DNA of 64,000 bases from Eonycteris spelaea (Eukaryota; Chordata; Mammalia; Chiroptera; Pteropodidae): positions 9,932,501 through 9,996,500 of the forward strand of contig PUFA01000057.1 of NCBI GenBank assembly GCA_003508835.1, written 5' to 3'. Below, piece by piece: positions 10,788 through 22,235 of this stretch (positions within the stretch are counted from its first letter, which is position 1; each line of letters opens with the position of its first letter). The notes below the pieces were generated by a model, which made no database searches, was not told the origin of the DNA, and saw only the letters and a list, made by a program, of their open reading frames with translations. The translations under genes and the position numbers were made by a program.

Positions 10788-13044
10788 TTGTATGAGACCA
10801 TTAATTACTGCAATAAAGATATAATAAAAAGTGTTCCATCAAGCAAGCCAAGCATGTTTCTGGCAACCTCAGTTTGTTCTATAATACTAGGCATGTTTGA
10901 CCCTTTTTTGAAAGTACAATTCAGCCTACTTTCTTTGGAAATAAATTTCCCAGCACTCCATTCTTCCTTTCTGCCCACCTCATCCCTGAGTATTTTGAAG
11001 TTCTGGAGTATTCTCCAAAGTGGCATGCCATTTGTCATTTGACCTTTCAGCTGGTGGAGCAGGTCATGCTGGGGAAAGGGCTCTGTTATCATGTCAACAC
11101 TGGGCTCTCTCTCTTTCTCTGTTACTAATGAAGACAGAGAAATTAAAAAATAAAGTTCAAGTCATTTTCTCAAAACCCCCTTGAGTATCTCACTTTATCT
11201 GTTCTTCAGGGAAGTGTGCTTGGAAAAGAAGTATAAAGTAGCTCTGGAAGGCTGAAGCTATTCCAAAAAAAAAAAAAAAAAAAAAAAAAGGTCCTAGCTT
11301 TGGGTCACTTTTCCATGTTATTAGGGCTTCATGGCTTTTTAAGGATTTGTTTTTCTTTGAGAACTACATTTCATGTCCATTTTGAGTAGCTTTTATCTCT
11401 CACCATAGAGGTGTTTCTCTGTAAAATAGGGGAAGAGTCTTCTTTTCATTTGATTACAGTTGATTTCATTGTGAGAGCATTAAACTCTCTGCCAACACTG
11501 GCTGCCCACTTTGCTGGCTAAACATGACAAACTCTGAAATGTCTTCAGTCTTCAGCATCTGCACAAGAACGGGAAATGAGTGTTACCGGCCCCAGAAGGC
11601 TATGTGCTTCCCTATCCTCTAAATTTTGCCCTTAACTGTCGCTTTAATTTTCAACAAATCTTAACTGATAGCCAAGAAAAATATTTGTAAGAACACCCCT
11701 TCAAAACTGGAAAGGACAAGAATAATAAATTTAAAAATAATTGTAATGAAGCAGAAAGTCTAATATCCCCTTTGTCCCCCTGTCATCTATATAGGGGTTT
11801 TGTGAACAGAAGGTAGCTGCCCACTTTCCTGAATTCTCCACTTACATCAAACCTGAGCGCTATTCTCCACCTCAACCAAGAGCATATTCCTGGACACTGG
11901 GCATATTACAAGTTTCAGAGGAAGAAAAAAACTCTGGCTTTGACTTGAGGCCTCTCACTCAAACCTGAGAGGAAAATCGGCATGTAAGTCTTGGTTCCCC
12001 AAAGGAGAGAAAATGAGAAGCCACTTCCTACCCATTAAAGTATCTAAACATTGCAGAGGGAAAGTTAAACCAGTCCAGATGCTAAGCACGTTAAGTCTGA
12101 AGAAGCTCAGAAACTCTGTAGACAGCCAAAAAATGTTACGGTCGTGCTTCACCCATTTCCACTTGGTTCTATGAACAGGCAACAAATTTATTTGTAGAAA
12201 TCAAGAGCTAAGCTCAGGACGAAAGATGCCAGCCTTTTCCTGTTATTTTGGTTCACACAAGAAACATTCTGGAAAAGGAAAGTGTAGGATAAAGAGGTCT
12301 AAAGCACCTCTTCCAGAAAGAAGACTGTTACACCTGGGGAAAAAAAGCCTACCATCCTGGGACACAGTGACTATGAACATTCTGTGTGCTGCCCTTGAAG
12401 ACAGCATTTAAAAAAACAACAACAACAATAATGAAGCAACAAATGAATACGAATTACACTATTCTAGTGAAACTAAAGGGTTTAAATATAAACAAATGCA
12501 TAAATAATAACAGATATTTCATGTCTCATCACTATAATAAATGAATTAGATATTAAAATCTTGGTCTGTATTGAATTGACAAAACACCATAATTTATATC
12601 TAAAGAAATTTTTAATGCTTAGTTATGTAACTGTACTGCATGTCCTACGACCATGCAGAAAGAAAAAAAAAAACCGAAACATGCCCTAGATGTGTTGGAA
12701 AGTATGTGAACATGAGAGTGAGATGCTGTCTAACAAAGAAAGCTGGATTGTGAGAATGGTTATAGGTATGTTTCTTCACAATTGTTTAATATCATAAAAT
12801 GTAATAGGAGTACTAAGTGCAATTTGAAAAATAATCTCACACATATGCCTATATTCAGACATACCAGATTATATAAATTTGTTTCCCTATAGAGAAAGAA
12901 GCTCTTTTAATGATATTATGTTGCTGAATCGACAGAGAATGGATTATCAATAGAAACATTAATTTTTAGTTTTATTTTGATGAGGTAGATGTTCAGGTTT
13001 TTTTTTTTCTAAAATATTAAACTTGCACCTTCTCAGAAGATTGT
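10788..13044. other. Unassigned, few recognisable repeats
   Basis: Somewhat less AT-rich between 10830 and 12400 than the flanks. Overlapping chance frames on both strands (10788-11092) have no family resemblance. A 25-base poly-A run lies at 11265-11289, but I see no SINE or retrocopy body ahead of it. No confident function. Confidence 0.4.
11265..11289. repeat. Poly-A run
   Basis: 25 consecutive A. It could be the tail of an unrecognised retroposed piece, but no target-site duplication was found by eye. Confidence 0.9.
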
Positions 13045-13130
13045 TTTTCTTTCTTTCTTTCTTTTCTTCCTTCCTTCCTTCCTTCCTTCCTTCCTTCCTT
13101 CCTCTCTTTCCTTTCTTTCTTTCTTTCTTT

Positions 13131-13189
<59 letters not shown>

Positions 13190-13196
13190 CTTTTTT
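13045..13196. repeat. Compound (TTTC)n/(TTCC)n microsatellite
   Basis: About 150 bases of pure pyrimidine on the plus strand: TTTC units, a TTCC block (about 13066-13102), then a long TTTC block. Frames of Lys/Glu/Arg repeats on the minus strand and Phe/Ser/Leu on the plus strand come from it and are not genes. Confidence 0.95.
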
Positions 13197-14189
13197 CACA
13201 ATAGCTAAAGTAGTGTCTGAATGAAGAGTGGGCGAGTGGGTGAGGTTTACTGAACACAGTCTTAGGAAGATGTGGTAGGATTCCCATGACCACACTGCAT
13301 TCCTATTCTTCCTAATTAATGTTTTTCATCAGAAAAAAATGACGACCTTGGATTCCTGACTTAATTGAATTGGTGCTTATAGTGGACTGCATCTTGTTCT
13401 AAAGACTGAAAGATTAGATATTCATTTGTTCCTGGTTTTTAAAGTGGAACTTTCTCTGTTCAGTATTCACTACAGTTGAGTGGATTTAGGGAGGAAATCT
13501 GTATTGTATTTGTGTAAAATTACAAAATATCAGTGGTCTAGATCTGATGTTATACTTATATATTTTTCCTAATTTTCTTTTTATTACTCTTTGCACAATC
13601 ATAAGGCAATACAGCCTTTTAATTACAGGGACCACTGACAAACATAAACACCAATGAAACACCTGTGGGCACACTTTTCCTGCTATGCATGCTATTGCTC
13701 TAATTCTTAAAATGCATCCACAACTTTCTCATAATTATAGAAGCCACAGAAACAGGGAAACAGATCCTGGGAGAAAACAATGATGGCTGAACCTACTGGT
13801 CAATCTGTGAAAGTAAATCCATGTGGCAAAATGAGAAAACAAAAAGTATTCATGGTTGAATCTATTGGCCACATTGCTAAGGTTCAAAATCTAACCATAT
13901 AGGGCCAAATTCAATAAAAAACCTGTCTGGCTTTTATGCCAAGCCATGCAGGCCTGGAAAAATCAATTTTCTGGAACTTGTAAAGCCTTCCATAGTCAAG
14001 GCAAAGTCAGCATTCCTCTTCATTCTTACTCTCACAGCAGACTTGCAAGAAACTCCAGATGCCTGGGTCAGCCACAGATCTTGGCTGGTTTGAGCAGGTT
14101 CTAGTAGAAATGTGCAGAAGAAAAAGGGTAAAGCACATAAATGTTGTCTATTGTCAAACTATGTATTTCCATGCCTACCACTATCAGAT
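13197..14189. other. Unassigned sequence
   Basis: No repeat or gene recognised. Confidence 0.4.
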
Positions 14190-14489
14190 GTTATCCGTTC
14201 ATTTATTTTTACATTTATTCATCAAACATTTTGAGGGTTTCAACCTTGTGCCAAGTGCTATGCTGCAGGCTTGGAAAATCAAGATGGAAACATATGATCC
14301 ATGACCTGAATGAGACAACAGTTAAACAGACAATTGCAATGAAGTGTCATAAAGATTCTTTAAAGAAATGTAGAGAACCCCATGGGAGCATCAAAAAGAG
14401 GCATCTAATTAAGTCTTGAGGAACATAAAACAATGGCAAGGGAAAGGATGAACATATTTGACTGAGAGCATCAGAGGACAATGGTGCAG

Positions 14490-14537
<48 letters not shown>

Positions 14538-15450
14538 GAGAGAGAGAGAGGTGAGGGCAGGGGTGCATTTCTAAGCAGAGGAGATGCATGTTAACATTAA
14601 ATTTTAGAAAAGGCCTGGAAATATGTGGAAAATAAAATGAACTGGAGCAAAAACTGAACCCAGGACAATAGCTTAGAATGTCATTTCAATAATCAAAGTG
14701 AGAATTGAGTTGAGGCAAATGTATTTAAAAATTTTATGATGATAGACACTTAAGACTTGGAGTCTGAATGTTTGAGTGGAAAGATGAGGCTTTAGGACAA
14801 TGTCCCACCCTTGTTGATTGGACAAGGGGCAAGACCATGCATCAGGCTAGGAAATACAGAAGGAAGGGCAGGTATGGAGGGCAAGAATGTAAAATGGAAT
14901 ATACACTTGTGTTAAAAGTGTTGGCAGGCAGCTTGAATATAATTCCGGGCAAGGATAAAGCAAGGGTCATCGGTCTGTGGGTGACGGTTGTAATTTAGGG
15001 TATAAATGTTGAAAATGTATCAAAAAGAGAAAATTGAGTTAAAAGAGATTAGGCTTGGAGACAAAGTCCTGCAGAGTACTAGGGTCAAACTAAGAGGGTG
15101 GAGAAACTCATTCACTGGAGAGTGGCTGTAGCGAGAAGAAAGCCAGCAGAGAATAAGGCCCCTAGATGCAAAGAAGAGTAAGTTCTAGGAAGAATGGGCC
15201 AGATGCATGTTCTGTAGATCAGTCAAGCAAGGTAAGGAGTGTGTAGCAGTCTTCAAAAGATCAGGGTTGGAGGCTTGGTGACAAGCAGCCCCATGACACA
15301 TAAATTTTATGGAGGCTACATTTTAGTGTCAAAAGCACAAAGGAGAAATAATCAGAAAAGGGTGCCAGGAGATATCAAGGTTGGCAAGCTCAGCAAGTGG
15401 CTTTTGAATCTTCCAGTTACTCACGGGAGATAGTCTTATGTGGATGATGT
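14190..15450 (-). mobile_element. L2-type LINE 3'-region copy, diverged
   Basis: Begins 'catttatttttacatttatt' and 'tgtgccaagtgctatgctgc', the reversed L2 3' end ('gtgccaggcactgtgct' in plus reading), followed by 'agtgtcataaagattc' and 'agcatcagaggac' blocks. A GT/AG microsatellite splits it at 14492-14551. The part right of 14600 is weakly supported. No open frame. Confidence 0.5.
14492..14551. repeat. (GT)n(AG)n microsatellite
   Basis: About 22 GT units (14492-14535) followed by AG units. A minus frame rich in Thr-His repeats crosses it and is spurious. Confidence 0.95.
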
Positions 15451-15800
15451 CCTGCTAGTGAAGAGAAACCCTCAGTGTGGGATTATTAACCTTGTACATG
15501 CCCAAATTTATGGCTCTGTAACTCTAGTGTAATTACCGTTGGTAACACAACAAAGGCCTCTTCATGTTTCCTGAATCAGATTCCAAGTATCATTCCTCAC
15601 TGTGCCTTCTTCCACCTGGCTATACAGTTCAGTGGTGGTATAAAATGTCTTGGCAAGACCAGGCAAAGTGGATTAGGATTTGCTATCCTGGTGGAGATTT
15701 CTTTTTATCTCATTTGCATATTAAATTTGAAGGTAGAGGGGAAAACACACCTAGAGTAAACTGATGATATCACATCTAAGGACTAATCTATATGTGCTCT

Positions 15801-15811
15801 GTTGTTGTTGT

Positions 15812-15847
<36 letters not shown>
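15801..15847. repeat. (GTT)n microsatellite
   Basis: About 15 GTT units with one extra T. A plus frame with a run of cysteines (15792-16016) is produced by this repeat and is not a gene. Confidence 0.95.
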
Positions 15848-15848
<1 letters not shown>

Positions 15849-15859
15849 ATAAGATGCAC

Positions 15860-16310
15860 TTTAGGCTTACTGGTGCTGATGCTGTCAGTGCCCCATCCAC
15901 AATGCCTTGATATTTGCGCTTTCTGTACTATTGTTGGCCTCCCACCTCAAGTACCTAGGACTTTTGCCTTAGAACTTTTTTTCACTCCAGAGCTTTTTAA
16001 CCCATGCTTGGAGTAGGCTAAAAATGCTGGGAAGTTCATGTCCTTCCTTCAGAAGCAGTCCTTAAAGACTACCTAATGGGAATGGTGGATATGCCCGCTC
16101 TTCCTTGCCCCTGGGCTCTGAGGCACATCCAGCACTGTCTCTCATATGTTTTCATCAGGATTATGCTCCAGAGGTCCAGTAGAAACATGCTTAATTCAGC
16201 TTATTTGCTGCCTTCCCTTCCCTGTCTCATTTCCATACTCTATTACAGGTGGTTTCTGGGACACTCCCAGGTTAAGTACTAACACTCAAATCCTTGCCTC
16301 AGGTTTTGAT
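15860..16310 (+). repeat. LTR-like ancient repeat, copy 1
   Basis: Its right end, 'tgggacactcccaggttaag' then 'cactcaaatccttgcctcag', is shared with repeats at 16650-17400, 37930-38330 (reversed) and 39590-40070. The layout (pyrimidine-rich block, AATAAA-like motif in siblings, conserved terminal block) suggests an old LTR. Family not named with confidence. Confidence 0.5.
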
Positions 16311-16649
16311 AGTGAGGAAATATAACCTAATTGCCAACAAAGTTCAAACTCAGAACATTCAAATGTACTTGAGCTGATAAATTAAGTACCCAAAAGAGAG
16401 TCTAGGACTATGTCAGGTATAGTAGGAATGAATTTCTCAATCCCAAGCCTAGGGATGAAAAAAAGAAAACTTGATTTTTTTTTTTTTATTGCTAAGCTTA
16501 ATTTCTAACTGGTGCCTCATTTCATCAAGTAAGAAGAGCTTAACCTCAACCAACTCTTGGAGAATCTCAGTTGATTCAGTTCTCTCCTACCTCTGTGTTT
16601 AAATTCCAGGAAATTTACCTAGCATCAATTACCAGGGGGAGGAGGTGAG

Positions 16650-17400
16650 GACCTGGTTCATGGCAGGCACTTGTCCATTGCAGTGGCTGGGCACCACTTG
16701 CCTATTTGTGCCTTCACTGGTCACCATTCTCTCTGGAAGCATCCAATAATATGCCAATGGTTCCATCTGAACTTCAGTCCTCCTGTCACATGTTCGAATC
16801 TTCCTACCTTTAGGACCTCTTCAAGTTCCTCTCTGTCAGGTAGCTTCCATGTGTCCTCAGCCACATGGAGAAATAATTGGCCTTTACCAGGACCACTGGT
16901 TTGCTTGGAAGCTCTGTGAGGGCTCCTACTCACTAGCTCATCTATCATGTCACAAGAGTCAGGAATATTGTGAATATTGCCACCTTGAGAAGCAAAACCC
17001 AGAGCAAAAAACTACTCTGTTCTTCCATCTTTTTTGGCCTCTCTTTCCAGCCACAAGCAAGTTTTCTGCTGGATTGTGGGCAGGATAAGTTAATGCCCCC
17101 TTCACTCTTGGAGCAACCCTATGCCACTAACCAATGAGTGTTGGGGGGGATAAGCTCCTCAGCTACCTTAAAGACTCCTGGTGGGATAACTGAATCACTT
17201 CTACTCATTCTGAGGTGAGTTCTGTCCCAGCGGGATAGAGGTCCAGGTACTTACAGCAGCAGAATGCCAACTGACAACCTCTTCATTGGTATTTTCTCCT
17301 TTCCTGCCTTGCTTCTCAGTCCTCCCACTCCAGATTACTGGGATCACTCCTCAAATCAACCACCTGTACCCAAGTCCTTGTTCCATGGATGCTTTATGAA
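16650..17400 (+). repeat. LTR-like ancient repeat, copy 2
   Basis: Right end 'gggatcactcctcaaatcaa' then 'gtacccaagtccttgttcc' matches copy 1. The left boundary is uncertain. Overlapping chance frames on both strands (16671-17088) show no protein family. Confidence 0.5.
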
Positions 17401-17721
17401 TTACTTAACTGAAGGCACAGCATCTCCTACTTTTGGGTCTTGCAAACACAGGTAGCCCATTTTCCCTGTTTGCTGTGTAGAATATAAATTTGGGTTTATA
17501 CCTATGGGAGTGACATGACAGAAACAGATACTGAACTTCCAGACTAAACTATGTGTTTGCCTGTGATGGTAACAAAACTGGCCAAACATTTGAAAGAAAG
17601 TTTATTTGGCAATATAAGATATTCTCCTTAATGGCTGGAAGGTGAGATGAAGTTGGGGGCTGGTGAGGCAGTGAGAGTGTCAGCCTGTTAATAATGAGGA
17701 AGGAAGGCATGGGGACAGGAT

Positions 17722-17724
17722 ATA

Positions 17725-17770
<46 letters not shown>

Positions 17771-17809
17771 CGCATATGCATGTATGTGTGTGTATGTGTG
17801 TGTATGTGT
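17722..17809. repeat. (TG)n/(TATG)n microsatellite
   Basis: Interrupted TG and TGTA units with a GCGTGCGC interruption. Alternating purine-pyrimidine of this kind can adopt Z-DNA. Confidence 0.95.
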
Positions 17810-18386
17810 AGGGGCATTTTATTGTGGAAATGTAGGAATTTTCAGACACAGAACTAAGTCAAAATACACAATAAGGTGAAATGTGAGGCTATTCAGTTTG
17901 GAAGTCAAGTCAGTTGGTCTAATGCAATGAGTGAGCCAGCCACAAACATCATGAGTAATTTCAGAAGCAGTGCAAGGCCAACAACTTCCTGTTTCATATA
18001 ACCCAAACATAGGGGTAAGGTAGGCTTTGGGCAAGAATGGCATGCCTGAAACACCAACCTACTCTAATCCATCACTGGAGACCATTTGTCTGACAGGGTT
18101 GCCCTCCTCCTATGGTCCTTGCCTGATTTACCTTGAAGGCAGCAAGAGCACTGTTATTCCCCATCTGGGAGGCTGCTGCAGGGAGAGGGAACCCTTGCCA
18201 CCCAAGTGGGCTTGCTTCAATTTGCTACAAAGGTGCATGGTCATGAAATCAGCAGAGCAGAGAAAATATTTGCCTGGAGATTAGCAGGGAAAGCCCCTCT
18301 GGATTTCCAATGTGGGGACCTAACAGGCTTCAGGCTTTTAAAAACCTCAGGCCAGAGAAGGGGAAACACAAACATAGCTTAGAGGG

Positions 18387-18415
18387 GTGTGTGTGTGTGT
18401 GTGCGGGGGGGGGGT
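18387..18415. repeat. (GT)n followed by a G run
   Basis: About nine GT units then a 10-base G run, the same design as at 9841-9868. Confidence 0.9.
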
Positions 18416-19639
18416 GATGGCAGACATTTCCCACACAAAGCCAGTTGTCCTTCTGTTCCTGGTCACACAAGCACCTGAAAGTGCCAGACAGGCAGTGCTT
18501 CTAATCACTGAAAATCATGGTTTTGTTTGCAGTCTAAATCATGGGTTTTTTTCCATTGATGCTTGCTGGTTCAGTGGAAACTCAGTGGGGCCTTTACAAA
18601 ATGCTTCTGCTCAGAGGAACTCTGCAGATTGAGTCATCGGCTGAACTTACATTCTGTTGGTTTGCAATGTTGTCACAGGATCTCTCTGCATTTCTAACTG
18701 AGAATCTTCACTGGAGAGAACAATGTTCTTCCATTCTTGGAACACCTAAGAATACAGTCCCAAGCAGCACCAATAAATGTTAATTATCTTTTAAGCGTAT
18801 TACTTTTAAGTATGAAAATTTAGGTAAATTTTGTATATGTTTATTTTAAACTTCTTGTCATGACCTTGTGTGTCCTATATTTCCCCAATGTGATAAGCAA
18901 CGTAAGGGACAATGTACTGGACCCAGGATAGGAATTGTGGGAGCATTTACTTGGTTCTGTAAGTAGGTAACATTGTAAACTTAAGCCACTGTAACCACTG
19001 TCTTCCTATTCTTCATCAGTGGAGAGTGGGCTGAAACAATATTTGAATGATGACTTCTAAAATTTTTTTGGCACTCTATATTTTAAGATTCATTCTATGA
19101 TTTTAGTTATTCTGTTTATGTTTTCTAAACATATTCTCATGTTTAATTAAAGTGAACATATACTGACAATTGGAAATGAATCTACAAAACATATTTAAAG
19201 AGTAAGAGATCTCAAAGTGGATGATGTAATTAGATAAACGATATTCCAGAGGTCAGCCCTGAAGATATTGATGTGCCTGGAGATCCCAAAGGGAAATAAT
19301 AACTTAAAACAGTTCATGAACTTGCTGAAAGACTGACAAGAGGGCTGCTCTCAGTGGGGCTGGCTATGGATATACCTGCTTTAGCAGTCGAGAGAAGTTG
19401 GATAAGAAATTGGGAAACTGTAACTTTTTTGATAATTTAAATTTTTATATAATTTAAATATATAAAAATATATAAAAACATATTTTTTCCCAAACACTTT
19501 CAAATAAGTCAAAGACATGATTTCATGACATCTTTTCCCTCCAGATCCATCAAGAGGTGCGTTTCTGAAGAACCAGGGGCATTCCCTTACATGTCTATAG
19601 TAAGATGTTCAGAATTGGGAAATCCACAATGATAAACAA

Positions 19640-20130
19640 TACTATTATCTAATCTATACCCTGTATTCAGGTTGTGACAATTGTTCCAATAATTGGCATT
19701 ATCTTGAATAGCAGTCCAGGTTTTATTTTTCCAGTTTTTACTTTTCCAGGTTTTATTTATCCTTCCAGTCCAGGTTTTAATCAGGGATCATACAAGGCAT
19801 TTAGTTATTGTGTCTTTTTACTTTCATTTAATCTGGATCTATCCCCCAACTGTTCACTTTCTTTCTGACTGACATTTTTGAAGAATACTGGCCAGTTATT
19901 GAATAGAATGTTTCTCACTTTGTGTTTATCTCATATTTCTCAGGATTGTGTTTACATTATGCATCTTTGGCAAAAATACCACATAAGGTTACATGCCTCA
20001 GTGCTTCTAACCAGGAGACATGTGAAATTGCTTTGTCCCATTATTGGTGAGAATCATTTCATCGCTTGGTTAAGGTGCTTATTTTTAAAAAATCTTATCA
20101 TTAAATTAAATATGCTCTATGGTTAATACT
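19640..20130 (-). mobile_element. Old L1 3'-region fragment with local unit expansion
   Basis: 'ttgttccaataattggcatt', 'tttttgaagaatactggcca', 'gcatctttggcaaaaatacc' and 'tttgtcccattattggtgag' follow the L1M 3'-region consensus in order. Around 19707-19783 the motif 'ccaggttttat' recurs about four times where the consensus has it once. Confidence 0.6.
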
Positions 20131-20182
20131 TGCTGATTCTTTGATTCTGACTTTATCAGAAGAAACACAGCCTCATTGCAAC

Positions 20183-20196
20183 ACTGCCACCTGCTG
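20183..20196 (-). promoter_or_regulatory. CTCF-like core motif
   Basis: The minus strand reads 'tcagcaggtggcag', which fits 13 of 14 positions of the recalled CTCF core CCASYAGRKGGCRS. CTCF anchors chromatin loops and insulators. Binding cannot be read from sequence alone, but it is the best single match noticed in the window. Confidence 0.4.
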
Positions 20197-21740
20197 AAAA
20201 AAAGGAACAATTTTTTTAGAATTCTTGTCCCCAGACATGGCTTGTATTTTGATGCCTTTCCAAGATTACTTAAGATTAAACCTAAACTTTCCAGAGATGG
20301 GATTGGTTAAATGGTGAAGCTTGGCACGAAAACTTTAGTGAGATTGCAAGATAAAAGAGTAGGGTGTAAAGTAAACCTGCAGAAGATCAGGGCTGTGTGG
20401 GTTCCAGTGCTGTCTAAAGAGTTCAACCCCTCAGATCACCTTTGACTCTAGCTCTTAACTCAGGAATGGAAAGCCCCAGAGCTGTGTCTGAGTCTACCTT
20501 ACCAGATAGCATCTGACAGCCCACTGACTAGGTGGGAGTAGCAATGCTCCTGGGCACCCAGCACTCTCTGGCCATGCTAGAACTTCTCAAGAGCTCAATG
20601 CTTATTTTTTTTTTCATCTTTACAACATAGTTCCTTATAAATCTTAACTTGTTCCAGCATTTGCCTCATTGTTTGTCTGGAAATAATAAGAACTGTTTGT
20701 CTCGCTCTATAATTTGAGAGAAAGGCTGACATTCCCTCCCACCATGGAAAACACTCTGGAATGATCCTTATCATTTTCCAATCATGTTGGTCACTGGCTA
20801 AACAATTTTCTTCAAAGAGATTTTTGATCTTCTCTCTACTAATCAGAAATCTGAATGTGAAAACCATAGCAGATAAATGGGATGGCCCAGGTCTAACATG
20901 TTTTGTTTAACCACCTGCTTATGCAACATTTCTTAAAGAGTGGAAGGACATGAGATCTACTGGTGACATTCCATTTTTGACCTAGTTATTTTTCTCTTAT
21001 TATTGGCCATTTTTGACTATCAAAAATTCAAAATTGGTCTGAAAGTAGAGGAGAAGATGATTCTGGTTGTGTAGTTAAGAGTTGGAAAAGTTAATAGTAT
21101 AATTTTGATTACAAAAACAAGAATGTCTGATATGATCATCTTAGTCCTCTTAATTATATTTGGTGTCTGGATGAATGGAGGGGTTAGTTGAATGCTTAGA
21201 CCACAGCTGGGATCCTAGGCACTGCCTTTAACTATGAATAAACCCACATGGGAATGTGTCACAGGACAGTGAATAAAATGAGCAGAACCTAAATATCATT
21301 CCCCACTAGGAAGGGCTGGAATTTGGAAAACACTGAATTTGGGAAAAAGTTAAGATAAAGGGAAACAGAATGGCTGTGTACAACTATTTACAGGTCTGAT
21401 ATGGAGAAATTTTCAGACTTATCTCTCTGACTCAAAAAGTAGAATTAATACTAGTGAATTAAAGTTTCAGAGAGATAGATGTTATTTTACTAAGAGGAAT
21501 AAAATAAATTTCTAGTAGTTGGACGTGTCTAAGGATGGCTTGAAATGCTCTGGGAAGTGGAGTTGCAGGAAAAGTATGTGTGACCAGGCTATATAACCAT
21601 TTACACTGAGATCTTATGACTTAAAGATGTTTTTAGCATTTAATCCATGGCTTAATCTACTCCATGGTCAACTTTTAAATTTTTAAACTGATTAGATTCT
21701 TTCACCCAAACCTGTCTAATGTCATACAATTGACATTTGA

Positions 21741-21768
21741 TTTAGGACAAATTTTTATTTGTCCTAAA
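21741..21768. repeat. Perfect 12-bp inverted repeat with 4-base loop
   Basis: Arms 'tttaggacaaat' (21741-21752) and 'atttgtcctaaa' (21757-21768) with loop TTTT. It can form a cruciform or an RNA hairpin. Too short for a pre-miRNA. Confidence 0.9.
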
Positions 21769-22104
21769 AATTATGGAACAAGTGGGAAAAACATATTTGT
21801 AAACAAAATAAAATCCTTTAAGGACAACTTTTTGTAAAAAGAATTTGAGATCAATTAAGTATTATAGGTCTACTAAATGCTTAAACTTAATTACTGTGAG
21901 ATCAAGTTTAATTACTTCTAGTAAAAACCCTCTATCTTCATAAATTATATAAATTATATTGTATTTAGTATTCATAAAGTTGGGCTCTCCGAATTAGCTC
22001 TCACTTTGTAGCACATGGAAAAATCCACAAGGAGAAAAAAATAATTTGTTTTTAAACATTTTGGATTGCTATTAGGTGATACCATGTGAAATTATTTAAC
22101 CATT

Positions 22105-22235
22105 TTAAATTAGATTTTTATTGAAAAATTGTAGATTTACATGCAATTGTGAGAAATGATACAAAAAGAGCTTATATATCCTTTACCCAGTTTCTCCCCA
22201 TGGTTACATCTTGCAACATTACAGTATATTTTTAA
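22105..22235 (-). mobile_element. Short L1 3'-end fragment
   Basis: 'tttttattgaaaaattgtag' through 'cctttacccagtttctcccc' and 'ggttacatcttgcaac' matches the start of the reversed L1M 3' region seen at 27570 and 63350. Confidence 0.55.

Larger units (their letters stand above)
17401..19639. other. Unassigned with two GT microsatellites
   Basis: No gene or named repeat recognised. Contains the microsatellites at 17722-17809 and 18387-18415. Confidence 0.4.
20131..22104. other. Unassigned sequence
   Basis: No gene or confident repeat. It contains a CTCF-like motif at 20183-20196 and a perfect hairpin at 21741-21768, listed separately. Confidence 0.4.

Noticed and set aside
11230..11290. Poly-A run as the tail of a processed pseudogene or SINE
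   Set aside because: No transcript-like body, SINE head or target duplication could be seen upstream.
13017..13295. Lys/Glu/Arg-repeat and Phe/Ser-repeat open frames of 60-92 codons
   Set aside because: They are translations of the TTTC/TTCC microsatellite, open only because simple repeats lack stops.
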